The notes under the pieces: model-generated
Databases searched by the model: none
What the model was told of the DNA's origin: nothing
What the model saw: only the letters and a program-made list of their open reading frames with translations
Program-made: the position numbers and the translations under genes
DNA from: Sporodiniella umbellata
Taxonomy: Eukaryota; Mucoromycota; Mucoromycetes; Mucorales; Rhizopodaceae
Reading direction: 5' to 3'
Length of the DNA stretch: 64,000 nt
NCBI GenBank assembly: GCA_025677835.1
Contig: JAIXMR010000125.1
Location: 1 to 64,000, forward strand
Part shown: positions 1-11,013 of the stretch, piece by piece
How positions within the stretch are numbered: the stretch's first letter is position 1
How the letters are laid out: every line of letters begins with the position of its first letter

Positions 1-2198
1 GAATTCCTCAGTTATTAATTGATGTAGCAAACTGGCGTAAGCTATTTTCCTACCATTTCATACCAGATGGTTCGTGCTCTAAGAGGGATTCGAAATTTTC
101 AGAAGTTGGTCCACGGTAGAGAGGCTATTGGATTACCACTTTGAACTGAAGGTACCTGTTTTGTGGCTTTCGGGTGTTTGTGCATGATTTTTCTGAATGT
201 ATTCGGATGAGGGAGCAAAGTTGTACACTCATTGAGCTCCAGAAATAATTACCGAACAGCGAAAGCCATATAGGCGAAAAATCTTCTATATGATTGTCAT
301 TCTGGGTAGATATGAGTATATCATTTAGCTTGGGGTGAGCGATAAGGGACTTATCTTTCAGATGTATTGCCTCTTCCATTTTAAGTAAGTTCTAAAATAG
401 AAAATTAAATTCCAAACTAAGGCTAAACCTTTATAGAAAGACAGGGTTTTATTGGTTAGAGAGATCATCCATATATATACAAATTTATCCTTTTTGGAGG
501 CACAGACATGTCACTCATAGCTCAAAATATCATATTTCGACTGCTGTGTGCCTTGTCAAAGTATTCTTTATTCATACATATCAACATCATTAGCTACACA
601 ACTATGCGCTTTATGTATGAGCGCACCAGAGGGCACGTCATATCTAATCTCTACCTGTACGGATAAACATCCTGCATAGGAACACATATGAGACGTACAC
701 TTTAACACGCTCTTCTCAACACAAGCCTTACATCTTGCCTTGCAAGCAATTCAGATTCCAGAAGTTAAGGTTAAATACTGGACATGCGTCGCTCTCCAGT
801 ACCCTATAGCTACTACACAAACAATATAATCTTTTCACTGGCGAATGGCATTTCAAAATGAAATCTTAGACTTCTCTACCACCGGCATTAAATGCTATCT
901 CTATCCTGGCTGCTGAGTGAATGACCCACATTCTGACAGTCCCTCAAGAACATAATTGATTCTGATGTTGTTGTGACTTTAAACAAGAGGCTTATTTCTT
1001 TTGAACAAACAAAACTACCTTAAAAAAAGAAATATAGTTAAACAGTAGTCTATTTTGTCACATTTAAACACTGCTTCTGAAGCACGTCAGATTTTATTTT
1101 GTCTATGTGGAAGCTAATTTCACTAAAGCTTTTCTTTGGATTGTAAAGGTATTGAACACAAACTTTTAAAAGCTGCAAAGCGTTTTGTTCAATCTGATTT
1201 CTCAAGATCCATATACTGCTCTTAGTACTTGAAAACATTAGTACTAATTTTTTTTTGAAACTAACTATCTTGAATATTGATGTTCAAAGATTAATGTTAA
1301 ACCAAAATTATTGTGCCTCTTTTTTGCAACACACAATCTTTTCTAATTTGAAGTAATTATCTAAACGTTCTATAGAAAGGATTTGTTTGAATTAGAGATT
1401 GGCATTGTTTCTTGTGTAATTAGTGTATGCATTATTCTTATAAAACAGTGACCAAAAAGTGTTCCTATACACAAATATTGTAACTCTCATCGGTTAATTA
1501 GTAGCTTCTTGGTTTTTTTTTAAAAAAAGTTTCAGCCTTCTTCATGAAACTTTAAAGTTAAGTTCTTTAGATCCATCAAATCGTTACATTCTAGCATCAC
1601 GTTTTAAAACATTGAAAAACTAACGTCTAAACATCCAACTGCTTACTACGAACAAACCTTTTATTATTTTAAAGAATGACGTTAAAACAATCGTTAATTC
1701 TTACAATCAAATCTGAGAAGACAGGATACGGTATAATAACGACCTCTGGAATAATTAAAGGTATTGTTTAAAGAGCAAAAATCACCTTTTAGCTTTTAAA
1801 AATTTACTTTTTATTGGCCGATCCTTGATGTTGAAATTACCGTCAGCAATTACACGTCTCTTGGCATAGTGACACAAATTATTTGCACAGTAGACATATT
1901 TGATGTTCAAGAAGAGAAATTGTTACGATTTTTTTTACATTACACGTTCTGATTCTTTTTAGCTGATTTATAACATCGGCCTAAATACACAGTTCACTTG
2001 AGTATTACTAGCTTCTAACGCTGCTCGACTCAATTGAATGAAAAGGTTTCTCAGTCTTTTTTGTGTAACTAGAACGTATTATCCTTTTTAAGTATTTTTA
2101 TAGATATTTTTGTATTCTGTTTTACCTTTTATTTTATTCTATTCTTAAACCTTAACTTTATTAAAGCTCGTATATAAATACAAATTTTCATATATAAA
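1..2198. other. AT-rich left flank with no clear gene
   Basis: Mostly AT-rich sequence without a recognisable gene. Positions 3-119 are an open frame on the + strand with no start inside the window (38 codons to a TAG), which could be the tail of a gene lying to the left. An 84-codon frame at 125-379 (-) matches nothing I recognise. The stretch immediately before 2199 is AT-rich and is presumably the promoter of the next gene. Confidence 0.4.
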
Positions 2199-3502
2199 AT
2201 GGTGTTTGCAAAGACATCAAAGCTTCTATTTTTCCAAATAAGAAGCAGGAACATACTCTTTGCTGCTGCTCTTTCCCTCATTTTGTCACTGTATAATTTG
2301 TATCGAATTGAGCCATACACCCGCCATAAAGTTGATCTCAAACCTAACCATCCATCTTATCTTGCTTATCTACCACATTCAGGCCTTTCTAATCAGCGTA
2401 TTGAACTTGCCAATGGCTTATTACTAGCATACATGCTTAACCGTACTTTAATTATACCTCCAGCATTTCTCGGGGATTCATTTAGTTGGATGCCTAGAGA
2501 AAGTTTACTAGATCATCTATCTTGGCTTACTACTCCAAAAAACTTTACTCAGCAATGTGGAAACCCAACCTTTGGAATATTAAGTACTTATGTACGGCCC
2601 TCTCGATGTAATGAATATAGAAACTTAGGCATTGTATCTTGGTCTGAGCTTCATGACCTATCTGCACTTATGTCATATGTTAAATTCGAGTTTCAAAACA
2701 CTGTATCCTTAGAGTCGTTCCAGAAGCATTTTAATGTATCCGACCGGGACATATACATGTTTGAAGATAGGCAACTTTACGATTGGAGATTGTACGACAA
2801 TCAAGAAGTGGCAGAAATGGCAATAGATGAACGCATGAACTATGTAGACTCTTTTAATGGCAGAAGGTACTATAGAGTATTGCAACCCAAAGACTTTTTA
2901 GTCCGAAGAGAAAAACTACTGTTTCTAGGCAGTATTTTTGGATCCACTCGAATCAAGATCATAGATCCAGAGCTGAAAGCAATCAAGAAAAGAATCAGTC
3001 AAGTTTTGACTTACCGCTTGGATACCTCTTTGGGAGATACAGTACACTCTATCATAAATTTTCTTGGCGGACGGGATAAATACATGGCTATCCATTTTCG
3101 CACAAGCGATGGCCCTTTTAAGAAAGAGCTACAAACCAACCTTAAAAAAACAATACGGAGTATGAATACTATACTGAATGCAAATAATTCGGAAAGGTAT
3201 AATAACCGGAAAAAAAACAAGCAGGAGTCATATGGAAAGGATATGAAAATATACATTGCTACGGATAGTAAACATCCTAAAAAAATACTTTCGCTATTAC
3301 ACTAGGTGATGTTCCTAAAGAATTCTTCGCTCCATTGGACAGTCTAAAAGATTTAATGTCACCAACAAAAAACCTGAAAAACATGATGCTGCCTTTAGTA
3401 GACGCTATGATTGCAGCACATGCAAAAAAGGTTTTGACAACCCCAAGGTCAACATTTTCAAAATACATTAAAGAACTACATACAGTCTGGTTGTTCGAGT
3501 AG
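2199..3502 (+). CDS. GDP-fucose O-fucosyltransferase-like type II membrane protein, frameshifted
   Basis: The first frame (2199-3305) encodes 368 residues: a short cytoplasmic start, one membrane anchor at about residues 14-34, then a luminal domain with the motif HSGLSNQRIELANGL and, near residue 300, a conserved stretch MAIHFRTSDGPF. These are typical of the fungal O-fucosyltransferase-like glycosyltransferases, which act in the Golgi or ER. The frame stops just after IYIATDSKHPKK, but a second frame continues at once from about 3286 to a TAG at 3500-3502 and gives the expected C-terminal part of the family (TLGDVPKEFF, then STFSKYIKEL). The two frames are joined by restoring one A in the 7-A run at 3279-3285. 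Either the gene is broken or the base was lost in sequencing. No GT...AG intron explains the switch. Family assignment is moderate; donor sugar and acceptor are inferred from the family. Confidence 0.65.
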
Positions 3503-3753
3503 ATAACATGTTGCTCTTTTAAATATTTCCGCTGTTTTGGAAGATTACTAGCATGTTGTTTTCAGATACATTCTCTAAATTTTTATATTCTTATAGATAG
3601 AAAAATTAAGTCAAATAAAACCTCAGTATTCAAAGTAAAATAAAAAACTGTATACGTTACACAACCCTATTGTATGAATATCCACTACCAACCAAGATAT
3701 ACTGTTTTGCTTTTATATATATATGATTTTTATCGCTACTATTCGTAAACCTT

Positions 3754-4839
3754 CTATACAATACGCTCAAGTTCTTTAGCATAGCCTAAAGTTCTTGTAA
3801 TCGTTTGTTCTTGAGGGATCTCAACAACGTTGTCATCTTCTGTGGAGAAATAAACTTTTTGCTCTGCAGGATTTAGCTGCCATTCACGTTCTTTGGCAAA
3901 GCTCAACAGCTCCTCAGTATTTTTCAAAAACAGCAAAGTACATGCATCGTTAATTGGAAGATATTCGTATGCTCTTTCGCTACAGTTGGCTATTTCATGC
4001 CTGATAAAACAGAATGAATACAATAAATGCAATAAGTAGTTGCTTTTTACCTAGTAGTATTCATCAAAACATCGTAGAAGAGTGCGAATTCTTCACCCTT
4101 TACGGTACTTCTTGCACTCCATACTTTGTTGTAACTTCCCTCCATCAAAAATTGTTCTAAACGGCATTTGAGTATAAGATACATACAATACTCCATATAC
4201 CTAAATCAACGGCCTGCTTAATGAATGGGTTGGTTTGTAGTTGTTCCAAATCAATAGTTTCAAGAGTGGTGTGGAATTCAGATAGTTTGTTCTGCGACAA
4301 TAATCGAAGCAAGTTCAAACCAATCAATGGATACATTTGTTGAGAGACGGGAAGTGCAGTCCTAGTTGTTGTTGTTTTTTTTAAAAAAAGAAGTATTTAG
4401 GTTGCATTTCTTTCAAGTACTATTTTTGTAACTCTTACAAAAAGTCGTTGTAGTAGGTACTCAACTGAGCAATGTATCTTTCAAAGGAAGCGATGTCCTT
4501 GACACGGACACTATAATACGCACCTATTTCAAGAATATCACCTGTTTTTTTTTTTTAGCCGTGATGTCAAATTGAATGTTTATTTTGTTTATGATATTTA
4601 CGGGCGACTATCATAGCATTGGTATCTGTCTTCCCAACAACAGGTGTAAAAGCTCCAGTTTCAATTAATTGAATCTATACAGTATAATAACAAGTTTAAG
4701 ACAAAAAAAAAAGCCCCGAATTATCTTTGTTTACCTTTGCTTGTGTGAGGAGTTGTTCAGTGTGTTGAAGACTGGATGAGCTGGAGTTCATCTCATTCTT
4801 AAGTTGATCGCGAGTAGCTTCTAATTGCTGTAAAGTCAT
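3754..4839 (-). CDS. RPN12: 26S proteasome regulatory subunit RPN12 (PSMD8)
   Basis: Lid subunit of the 19S regulatory particle. Six exons join in phase: 4839-4735, 4674-4602, 4541-4439, 4361-4201, 4156-4051 and 4000-3754, giving 264 residues, close to yeast Rpn12 (about 274). The family landmarks are in order: REILEIGA-like [17 protein letters not shown], then [12 protein letters not shown], then [17 protein letters not shown] of the CSN8/PSMD8/eIF3K winged-helix domain, and a terminal YAKELERIV. The fourth intron (4200-4157) is only 44 nt, and reading through it would stop early; removing it restores [17 protein letters not shown] site lies about 66 bp upstream of the start. The gene is transcribed away from the transposon-like material at 5.1-5.8 kb. 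Confidence 0.93.
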
Positions 4840-4905
4840 TTTCAAAATAAAGAAAAAAAAAACACGTAACTCAGGCTATTTCTAGAATTACACGTAATCG
4901 CATTG

Positions 4906-4911
4906 CACGTG
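4906..4911. promoter_or_regulatory. CACGTG E-box upstream of RPN12
   Basis: Perfect palindromic E-box about 66 bp upstream of the RPN12 start codon. CACGTG is the classic site of USF/CBF1-type bHLH factors. A second copy lies at almost the same distance upstream of the 3-hydroxyacyl-CoA dehydrogenase gene. Function is inferred only from sequence and position. Confidence 0.4.
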
Positions 4912-5142
4912 ATTAGCGGTGAGTAAATATTTGCTCTCCTTGCCATAAAAGATTTAAGCTGACAGATTGAGACCGAAAATCTCGCCCTGGGAGACTGTAG
5001 ACCTATAAGTCACTAGTAAAATCGTGCTTCAATTCGAAGAAAATAAAAAGTAAATTTCAATCAGAGATCGAAAACTATTGCTGGCAAGAATTTTGTTCAA
5101 GCACTTTTTAGACTAGTTTTTTTTTTTTTTTTTTTTTTTTTG

Positions 5143-5307
5143 AAAAAAAGGGCTATTCATCCATCAATCCTTCGTTTTCTACAGTTGACAAAACTAGATT
5201 TGGTCAATGAAAACAGAATTTGCAAATTCCGAATTGAACCCCAAGAAATGCTCAAGTTGCTAAAGACTGATCTTTCAGGTTCGGATCTCAGGAGTCGATC
5301 CACGTAA
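5143..5307 (+). pseudogene. possible transposase N-terminal remnant (PIF/Harbinger DDE-like)
   Basis: An open frame with no ATG directly after a T-run encodes about 54 residues, with RICKFRIEPQEMLKLLKT in the middle, ending at a TAA at 5305-5307. The pattern (leucine-rich start, F-R-hydrophobic, then a helix, then a basic R-S-R-S segment) resembles the start of fungal DDE_Tnp_4 transposases, but the match is weak. It lies about 260 bp before a MITE whose 3-bp target duplication fits that superfamily. It could instead be an orphan exon. Confidence 0.25.
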
Positions 5308-5565
5308 GCCAGCAAGTCTATGAATCAATGTTGAACGCTAATACTGTTAGACTTAAGCATGTAGCAAAAAAGAAAATAGTCCTTGTTTTGTTTTCTTTTA
5401 ATGACAGCAATTTTCTGTGTTTAACATATTTTCGTTTTGCAAGTCATTTTGCAGCATTGGTTTTCTACACCAGCGAAAACAGACCGTCTTTTATTTTGGT
5501 CGGACCAATTGTAACAATGGAAGACGTTCTTAAACAATAAAAATCAAGCCTGATATAAATATATT

Positions 5566-5805
5566 GGCAGACGCCCCAAACCAATAAAAATAAAGATATA
5601 TATATATATGGACTCAATTTAAAACTATTGAATAAAATATTAAACTAGTAACTTGGATAGGATTAAAAAGGAATAAAGGATGTCAGACTGTCATGACTGG
5701 ATGGGATATCTAAATATATAAGGAAATATCTAGAGGTTTAGGAAAAATAAAGATTTTAGACTGTTTTTTCTTATTATTGGATTATTTAAAACACGAACGT
5801 CTGTC
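5566..5805. mobile_element. MITE copy 1 (240 bp)
   Basis: AT-rich non-coding element with short terminal inverted repeats: GGCAGACG at the left end and CGTCTGTC at the right. It is flanked by the 3-bp direct repeat ATT (5563-5565 and 5806-5808). Nearly the same sequence occurs at 34,849-35,110. It has no coding capacity. Short inverted ends with a 3-bp duplication suggest a PIF/Harbinger-type non-autonomous element. Confidence 0.8.
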
Positions 5806-8800
5806 ATTATCTGATTTTTAATAATCAGTTTTGTTCTTATTTTGGATAACTTTTGTGGCTTTAAAGAAATAAGAGATGAAAGACTGAAATGACTAGACAG
5901 AACGATGTATGATTAGGATACTTAATATAAGTACTAACTACTAGGATTTTCTTTAAAAAAATATTCTCGGTTGTTTTTTGTATCTTTAAATTCTCTGGTA
6001 TGGGAGCGTCTTCCAATCTAGTCTACTATCCTATTGGATAGCAGAACCACTCACTATAGCCAACTTGCTTTAATTTTTACTTCATCATTGGGTCAAGTAT
6101 TTTAACTGCTTACTCAACAATAACTTTCTTTTGGGTGCGAACGTCAACTTTGTGTAGAACAAACTTTTCAGCCTTTCGTAAACAGGCCATTATAGAATTA
6201 AGAACTATAGAAATATGGCGTGAAGAAAAAAAAATAAAGCTATCAGAGGAGACACTAAACTGACGAGACCATGATATCTAGTGTGTTTTTGTCAAATTAT
6301 TATTTTATTGAACGAAAAACTACCAAACAGTCTCGTCATATGTAGTGTTTGACTCGCTTCTATTGTACTGTTGGGAAAGGTTACTCAAAGAGTAGCATAG
6401 ACAAATTACATTGTATTCAACTAGCAATTAAAATAAGAGTATTAAAACCAATTTTTTTTTTACATTTTTGCAACAGTACTACTGATTTTACGTTTCGATT
6501 ATAGAATTTATTACGGAGCTACTAGAGTCAATGCAAATACTGCTATAAAAACCAACCATTTACAAACAAGGTAGTTGTGTTAGTTTTTACTTACTCACAT
6601 TCTTTGTTTTTTAAATATATTACTATAAAAATAAGATAAAGATTAATAAAGTAAGAGGTTTCTCATTCCAGTAAAACTCAAAGTATACAATTTGGCGTTT
6701 CTTCATTAATCTTGATTGATTAGGTTCCGCTGCTCGATGTGATAAACCCTCCCCATGGCCTACTTAACTAAAGCCACATTGTGATGGCGTCTTGGTTCTT
6801 TCCCTCCCTTATATTACGAAAAAATTGAAATTATATAATTTAGCTAGCTTATGAAGATATAAAGGGTAGAAAGTAAGTGTAGTCTTTTTTATTAAGATAA
6901 AGCAGTCTTTTGGAGCATTTACCACATTGAGCGACTCCGCTTTGTCAACATTTGTATTTTCCAGTTACCTAACTTTTTAATTGGTTTTACTACCAAAAAC
7001 AAAACTACTTTTTTGTCTAAAATGTATTTATTGTACAACTCTTGCTTGCTAAAAGCATCCCCTTAAACAATGTCTTGTTAGAGAGCCTGAAGATGGATTT
7101 GAGCAGCAAGCTGAGGTTTCTTGTGAAACTTGAAAGCAGGAATTTGATGAAAACCACCTTTTTGAAAAAATCTCAACCGCCTTTTGTAAAATTTTTACTA
7201 CCTATATTTTTACTTATTTTCTTTTTTTTCTACGTTCAATGACTTTCGCGCACACGTTCACCCCTTTATATTTTTGTAACAAAAAAACGACCATAATACT
7301 GTAATAACTTACTGCTAGTATTCATTTAACACTATCATTGTCCTTAATACTCTATAACGAACTATCTTCAATCATTCTTCTCTCTAGGGTTTAATTTGTT
7401 TTTTTAGTATTCTTTAAAGAAACAAATGCTCTGTGTTCAATTCATATAATAAACTTCAGCAAATTATTATTCAAGGTGTATTCTCTTAGGTAGTCCGTCT
7501 ATTTTTCTCATTACACTTAATCTTTTGCTTTGCTGTTGTCTATCTGCTTTGTCTGTAAATCCATTGTCATTACAAATCTTAACGCTATATTAATCTCTTC
7601 GTAGTTATATCAATCCAAACCTGATCCTTCCTTTGCAAATAGCACTCCAAATTGTCTAGAACATATACCGCTAATAAATGCCTAAACATGTTTGATAGTT
7701 TAAAGCAGGCTTTGGAGTTATCTTCTTATATATTTAATGGAGAGATGCAAAATTGGGCCAAAATGCATGGGTACTAGATAAACATTTTGAAATATCGATT
7801 TTTGTTTCAAAGAATGGGTATGGTCTGTTAACGGTTGCCTCAAGCTTACTAAAGAGGATTAAGGAAAACAAAGAAGTATTCAAATCTAAAAACTATTGTA
7901 ATCGTTTAAAAGCCTATCTTAACAAAAAATCCGTCAAAAATTCAACCACGCCTTTAGATGCGTCAAAGAAGCAGAGTGAAGAGAAAGAAGAAGCGAGAGC
8001 AGTTCGAAATCTGAAACAAGAGCTGAAATTAACATAGTGATAACTAGAAGATTAAAAGAAGTCGGCGAAGGAAGCACTAATAGAAATCTAAGCGAAAAGT
8101 AAAAAATTGACAAAGTTTGTTTGCATATATTAGTTTTTTAAACTGGTATAAGCTTTTCAAAGAGAAGCGTACTAAAAGCTGTTTAATGAAAAGGACAACG
8201 CAATACCACACTTAATACCTCAGCTGCCTCAGGCCACATTAAGGATTACGGGTCTCTTAAAAATACCACAAGAGACGATGGTGAAGATGTATTTAGTACA
8301 ATAGACAACATATGTATTTCTTACAACTTGACTGTCACACTTTGTTAATGTATCGCTGGTATTTAAGTTTACAAAATGATTGATGTAAAAGAAAAAAAGC
8401 GTTTACCAATTCTAACCTCCTGTCAAGCACTTCATTTGGTAGCATAAACCTGTCATACAAGCTGAAGATATATCAGGTGTCGGATGTTACTTTGATATAT
8501 GTGTAAGTGCTTGTGAATCAAAAAGCATTGGATGAAACCAGGGCTGAATATGAAGCTATGATGCAGGAAAGAAAAAAACTTACAAAGCTTGTAAAACTTC
8601 TGATTTGAAGTTGTGGCTTAGGTCGAAAAAATCGTAAATTGATCTGAAAACAATATGTTCAAAAAATAAAGAACCATCCCTGACCTGTCGTTTTTGAAAT
8701 TCGTAAAGTTTATTATTGCTGACTTCTTGAATTGCTTGTTACACACATATATAATCAAAACGATAAAAAGCCGTTAATTGTAAACTCCTCATTTCTATCT

Positions 8801-9612
8801 TTAAAGCAATAGAGAATATAATAAGAGACTGAAGTATGTCTGGTGGGTCTCAAGATGGGACTGCTGCTCATTTTAATGTGACAATTATGTTAGTTTAATC
8901 TCCCTTGTTGTTACCATGCCTTGTTTTTTGTTAAACAAAATTATGCGATGCTACCCTTTTAGGTCTAGCGTTGGTATAAAAATCCCTTTAAAAAATAGAA
9001 CATCCACTTATTGTTGTTTTTTAATTTGTCTTGCACGGCTCTTCCTATAGCATGCTTCATAGTATCAAGATCTTTTAGCATGCGACTTCGTTTCTAAAAA
9101 TACGACATTCATTTCTGAAAGTATTAAACTGATTTTGAATGGCTTATGGTATTGACTTTGATTGGCTGCGACATTACTTATTAGATTCATTGTATACCAA
9201 ATGTATCATAGACAGTGGTACCTTTAAATAAAGTACCACCGCATAAAAGCTTATTTACGATTTCAGTATCAATGAAACGTGTTTTTTATTGCGACCACTC
9301 TGTCAAGTTACACCGTGTAACATATCGGATAGATAACATATATGTAAAATCGACTTAAAATGAGGGGCAGGAACGCAAATCATTTAAGATGAGACGGAAA
9401 GAAAATTGCTAGCTGGATTGCCGCATAGATTCTTCCCAACTATTATTGTTACTTTTGAAACGAAAACCAAAAATCATACAACGTAATAAAGGAACAGAGT
9501 CTAACTAATGTTTTTTTTTTATTCAAAAGTGAAAAAAAATGCAGGGTTAAAATGTTTCAGCAACTGAAGTCATTTTGTTTATAATATTACATGCGGAAAT
9601 AGTAAAGTAAGT
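5806..9612. other. long AT-rich intergenic region
   Basis: No convincing gene. A stretch at about 5,835-5,930 (GAAATAAGAGATG..., ACTGAAATGACTAGA) looks like a strongly diverged relative of the MITE interior. An open frame at 7753-8037 (+) encodes about 94 residues with a lysine/glutamate-rich tail but has no in-frame ATG, so it is at best an exon. The end of the region (about 9,500-9,612) is the 3' flank of the chitin deacetylase gene and carries A/T runs. Confidence 0.4.
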
Positions 9613-11013
9613 TTAAAGAATAAAGCTAACAAGGCCAACAACTAATGCAGAAGCAACACCAACAGCGTTAGAAGTAGCAGCGCTTTCAGCCTTGTTGTTA
9701 GTAAGAGGCATATTAGCAGCGTTAACATCAGCAACAGAGGAGGACTCTGCAACAGGAGCAGGACTTTCAGCAACAGGAACATCAGTAGCACCAAGGACGA
9801 TGGTGGTGGTGTTGGGCTCATCTACTGTAGCAGTGGCGTTATCGGCAGGAAGTGTGTTATTGACAATAGGGTTGGGATTGGCAGCAGTAGGATAAACCCA
9901 GTTGGTCTCCCAGTAGGGTTGGGAAATATTCATACAGTGTTGAATCGTATTTACATTGAAAACTTCTTGAATCTTGGGCAACCACTTTTCGGTCATTTTG
10001 ACAGTAGCGTTGTTAAGTTCATGCTCAAGAACAATCAAGCCTTCCTTGTTCTTGTTAGCTTTGCGGTCCTTGATCCAACCATCAAAGTATCCATCAACCT
10101 TCTTGGGAGATAATTTTCCTCCGCCTTCTCCGGGCATATCCCAGTCATTTGTATCAGCATTCCAAGAGATAGTTCTCATACCCATTTGCCATGCAATTGC
10201 ACGAACACGGTCATCAACGTCACCATAGGGTGGTCTCCAACACTTAGATGTAACGCCTGTAGCTTCCTTGACAGCACGAAGAGACCAGTAAAGTTGAGCA
10301 ACTACTTGCTCATTAGTTTGTGTAGTCATTTGAGGGTGAGACCAGGTATGAATACAAAGAACGTGTCCATCGTTAAGGGCACGCTTAGCGGCTTCAGGGA
10401 AAGTAGCAACATTGGAACCAATGTAAAAGAGTGTAGCTTTTTGATTCTTGGTTTTTGCCAAAAAGTTGTAAAGCTCTGGTTCAGCATATTTGCTGAGCTC
10501 CTTGTCTTCATCGGAAGGGTTCAGTGGTCCATCATCATAGTTGAGACCCCAATCGTCAGCGTTAGGACACATGTAAATATCCTCGGGTAGATAAGAAACC
10601 TTAGGCTTGACACAATTACTGTCAGTCCACCAACAATCGGGATCTTTACCCTCGTTGTATCCTTTCATGATAAGATCTCCGGAAGAGCTAACTTTACGAA
10701 TTGAGGACTTGGGGACCTTAGACCAGTCAATGGCCTTCATGACAGCTTTAATTTCGGGATGGTCTGTCTTCGGCTCTCCCCAAGGTTCGGGGTAGTTTTT
10801 GAGGTTCAATGGAACATGAGGTAAGGTCTCAGTAATGTTAGGAGAAGCGGTAGGGTAACTGGTATAAGCGTCAGTAGGGGCCTTGAAGTCGGGAAGCCAG
10901 GTTGGTGACTCAACAGCTAAGATAGCATCACTAGTGCTGGTGGCTTTAGTGGTAGCGGCAGATACAAATGTACCAGTAGCAAGAAGCAGTGCTCCAATTC
11001 CTGTGAGTTGCAT
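9613..11013 (-). CDS. secreted, probably GPI-anchored chitin deacetylase (NodB/CE4)
   Basis: Removes acetyl groups from chitin to make chitosan, a main cell-wall polymer in Mucoromycota. A single exon of 466 residues. I start at the ATG at 11013-11011 because it opens directly with a signal peptide (MQLTGIGALLLATGTFVSAA); the upstream in-frame extension is rich in Phe/Leu and is likely 5' UTR. The CE4 motifs are present in order: LNYDDGP (motif 1, metal-binding and catalytic Asp pair), HTWSHPQMTT (motif 2, metal-binding His pair), RPPYGDVDDRVRAI (motif 3) and ISWNADTNDWDM (motif 4). The tail is Ser/Thr/Ala-rich with N-glycosylation sequons and ends in a hydrophobic segment (ASALVVGLVSFIL), which fits GPI attachment. 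Layout matches the Mucor rouxii enzyme. The gene is isolated, with kilobases of non-coding DNA on both sides. Confidence 0.93.
   Translation of the reverse strand: MQLTGIGALLLATGTFVSAATTKATSTSDAILAVESPTWLPDFKAPTDAYTSYPTASPNITETLPHVPLNLKNYPEPWGEPKTDHPEIKAVMKAIDWSKVPKSSIRKVSSSGDLIMKGYNEGKDPDCWWTDSNCVKPKVSYLPEDIYMCPNADDWGLNYDDGPLNPSDEDKELSKYAEPELYNFLAKTKNQKATLFYIGSNVATFPEAAKRALNDGHVLCIHTWSHPQMTTQTNEQVVAQLYWSLRAVKEATGVTSKCWRPPYGDVDDRVRAIAWQMGMRTISWNADTNDWDMPGEGGGKLSPKKVDGYFDGWIKDRKANKNKEGLIVLEHELNNATVKMTEKWLPKIQEVFNVNTIQHCMNISQPYWETNWVYPTAANPNPIVNNTLPADNATATVDEPNTTTIVLGATDVPVAESPAPVAESSSVADVNAANMPLTNNKAESAATSNAVGVASALVVGLVSFIL

Noticed and set aside
7042..7242. 66-codon frame with an ATG in AT-rich DNA
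   Set aside because: No motif, no partner exons and composition equal to the surrounding spacer.
10186..10590. 134-codon open frame on the + strand
   Set aside because: Antisense to the chitin deacetylase catalytic domain.
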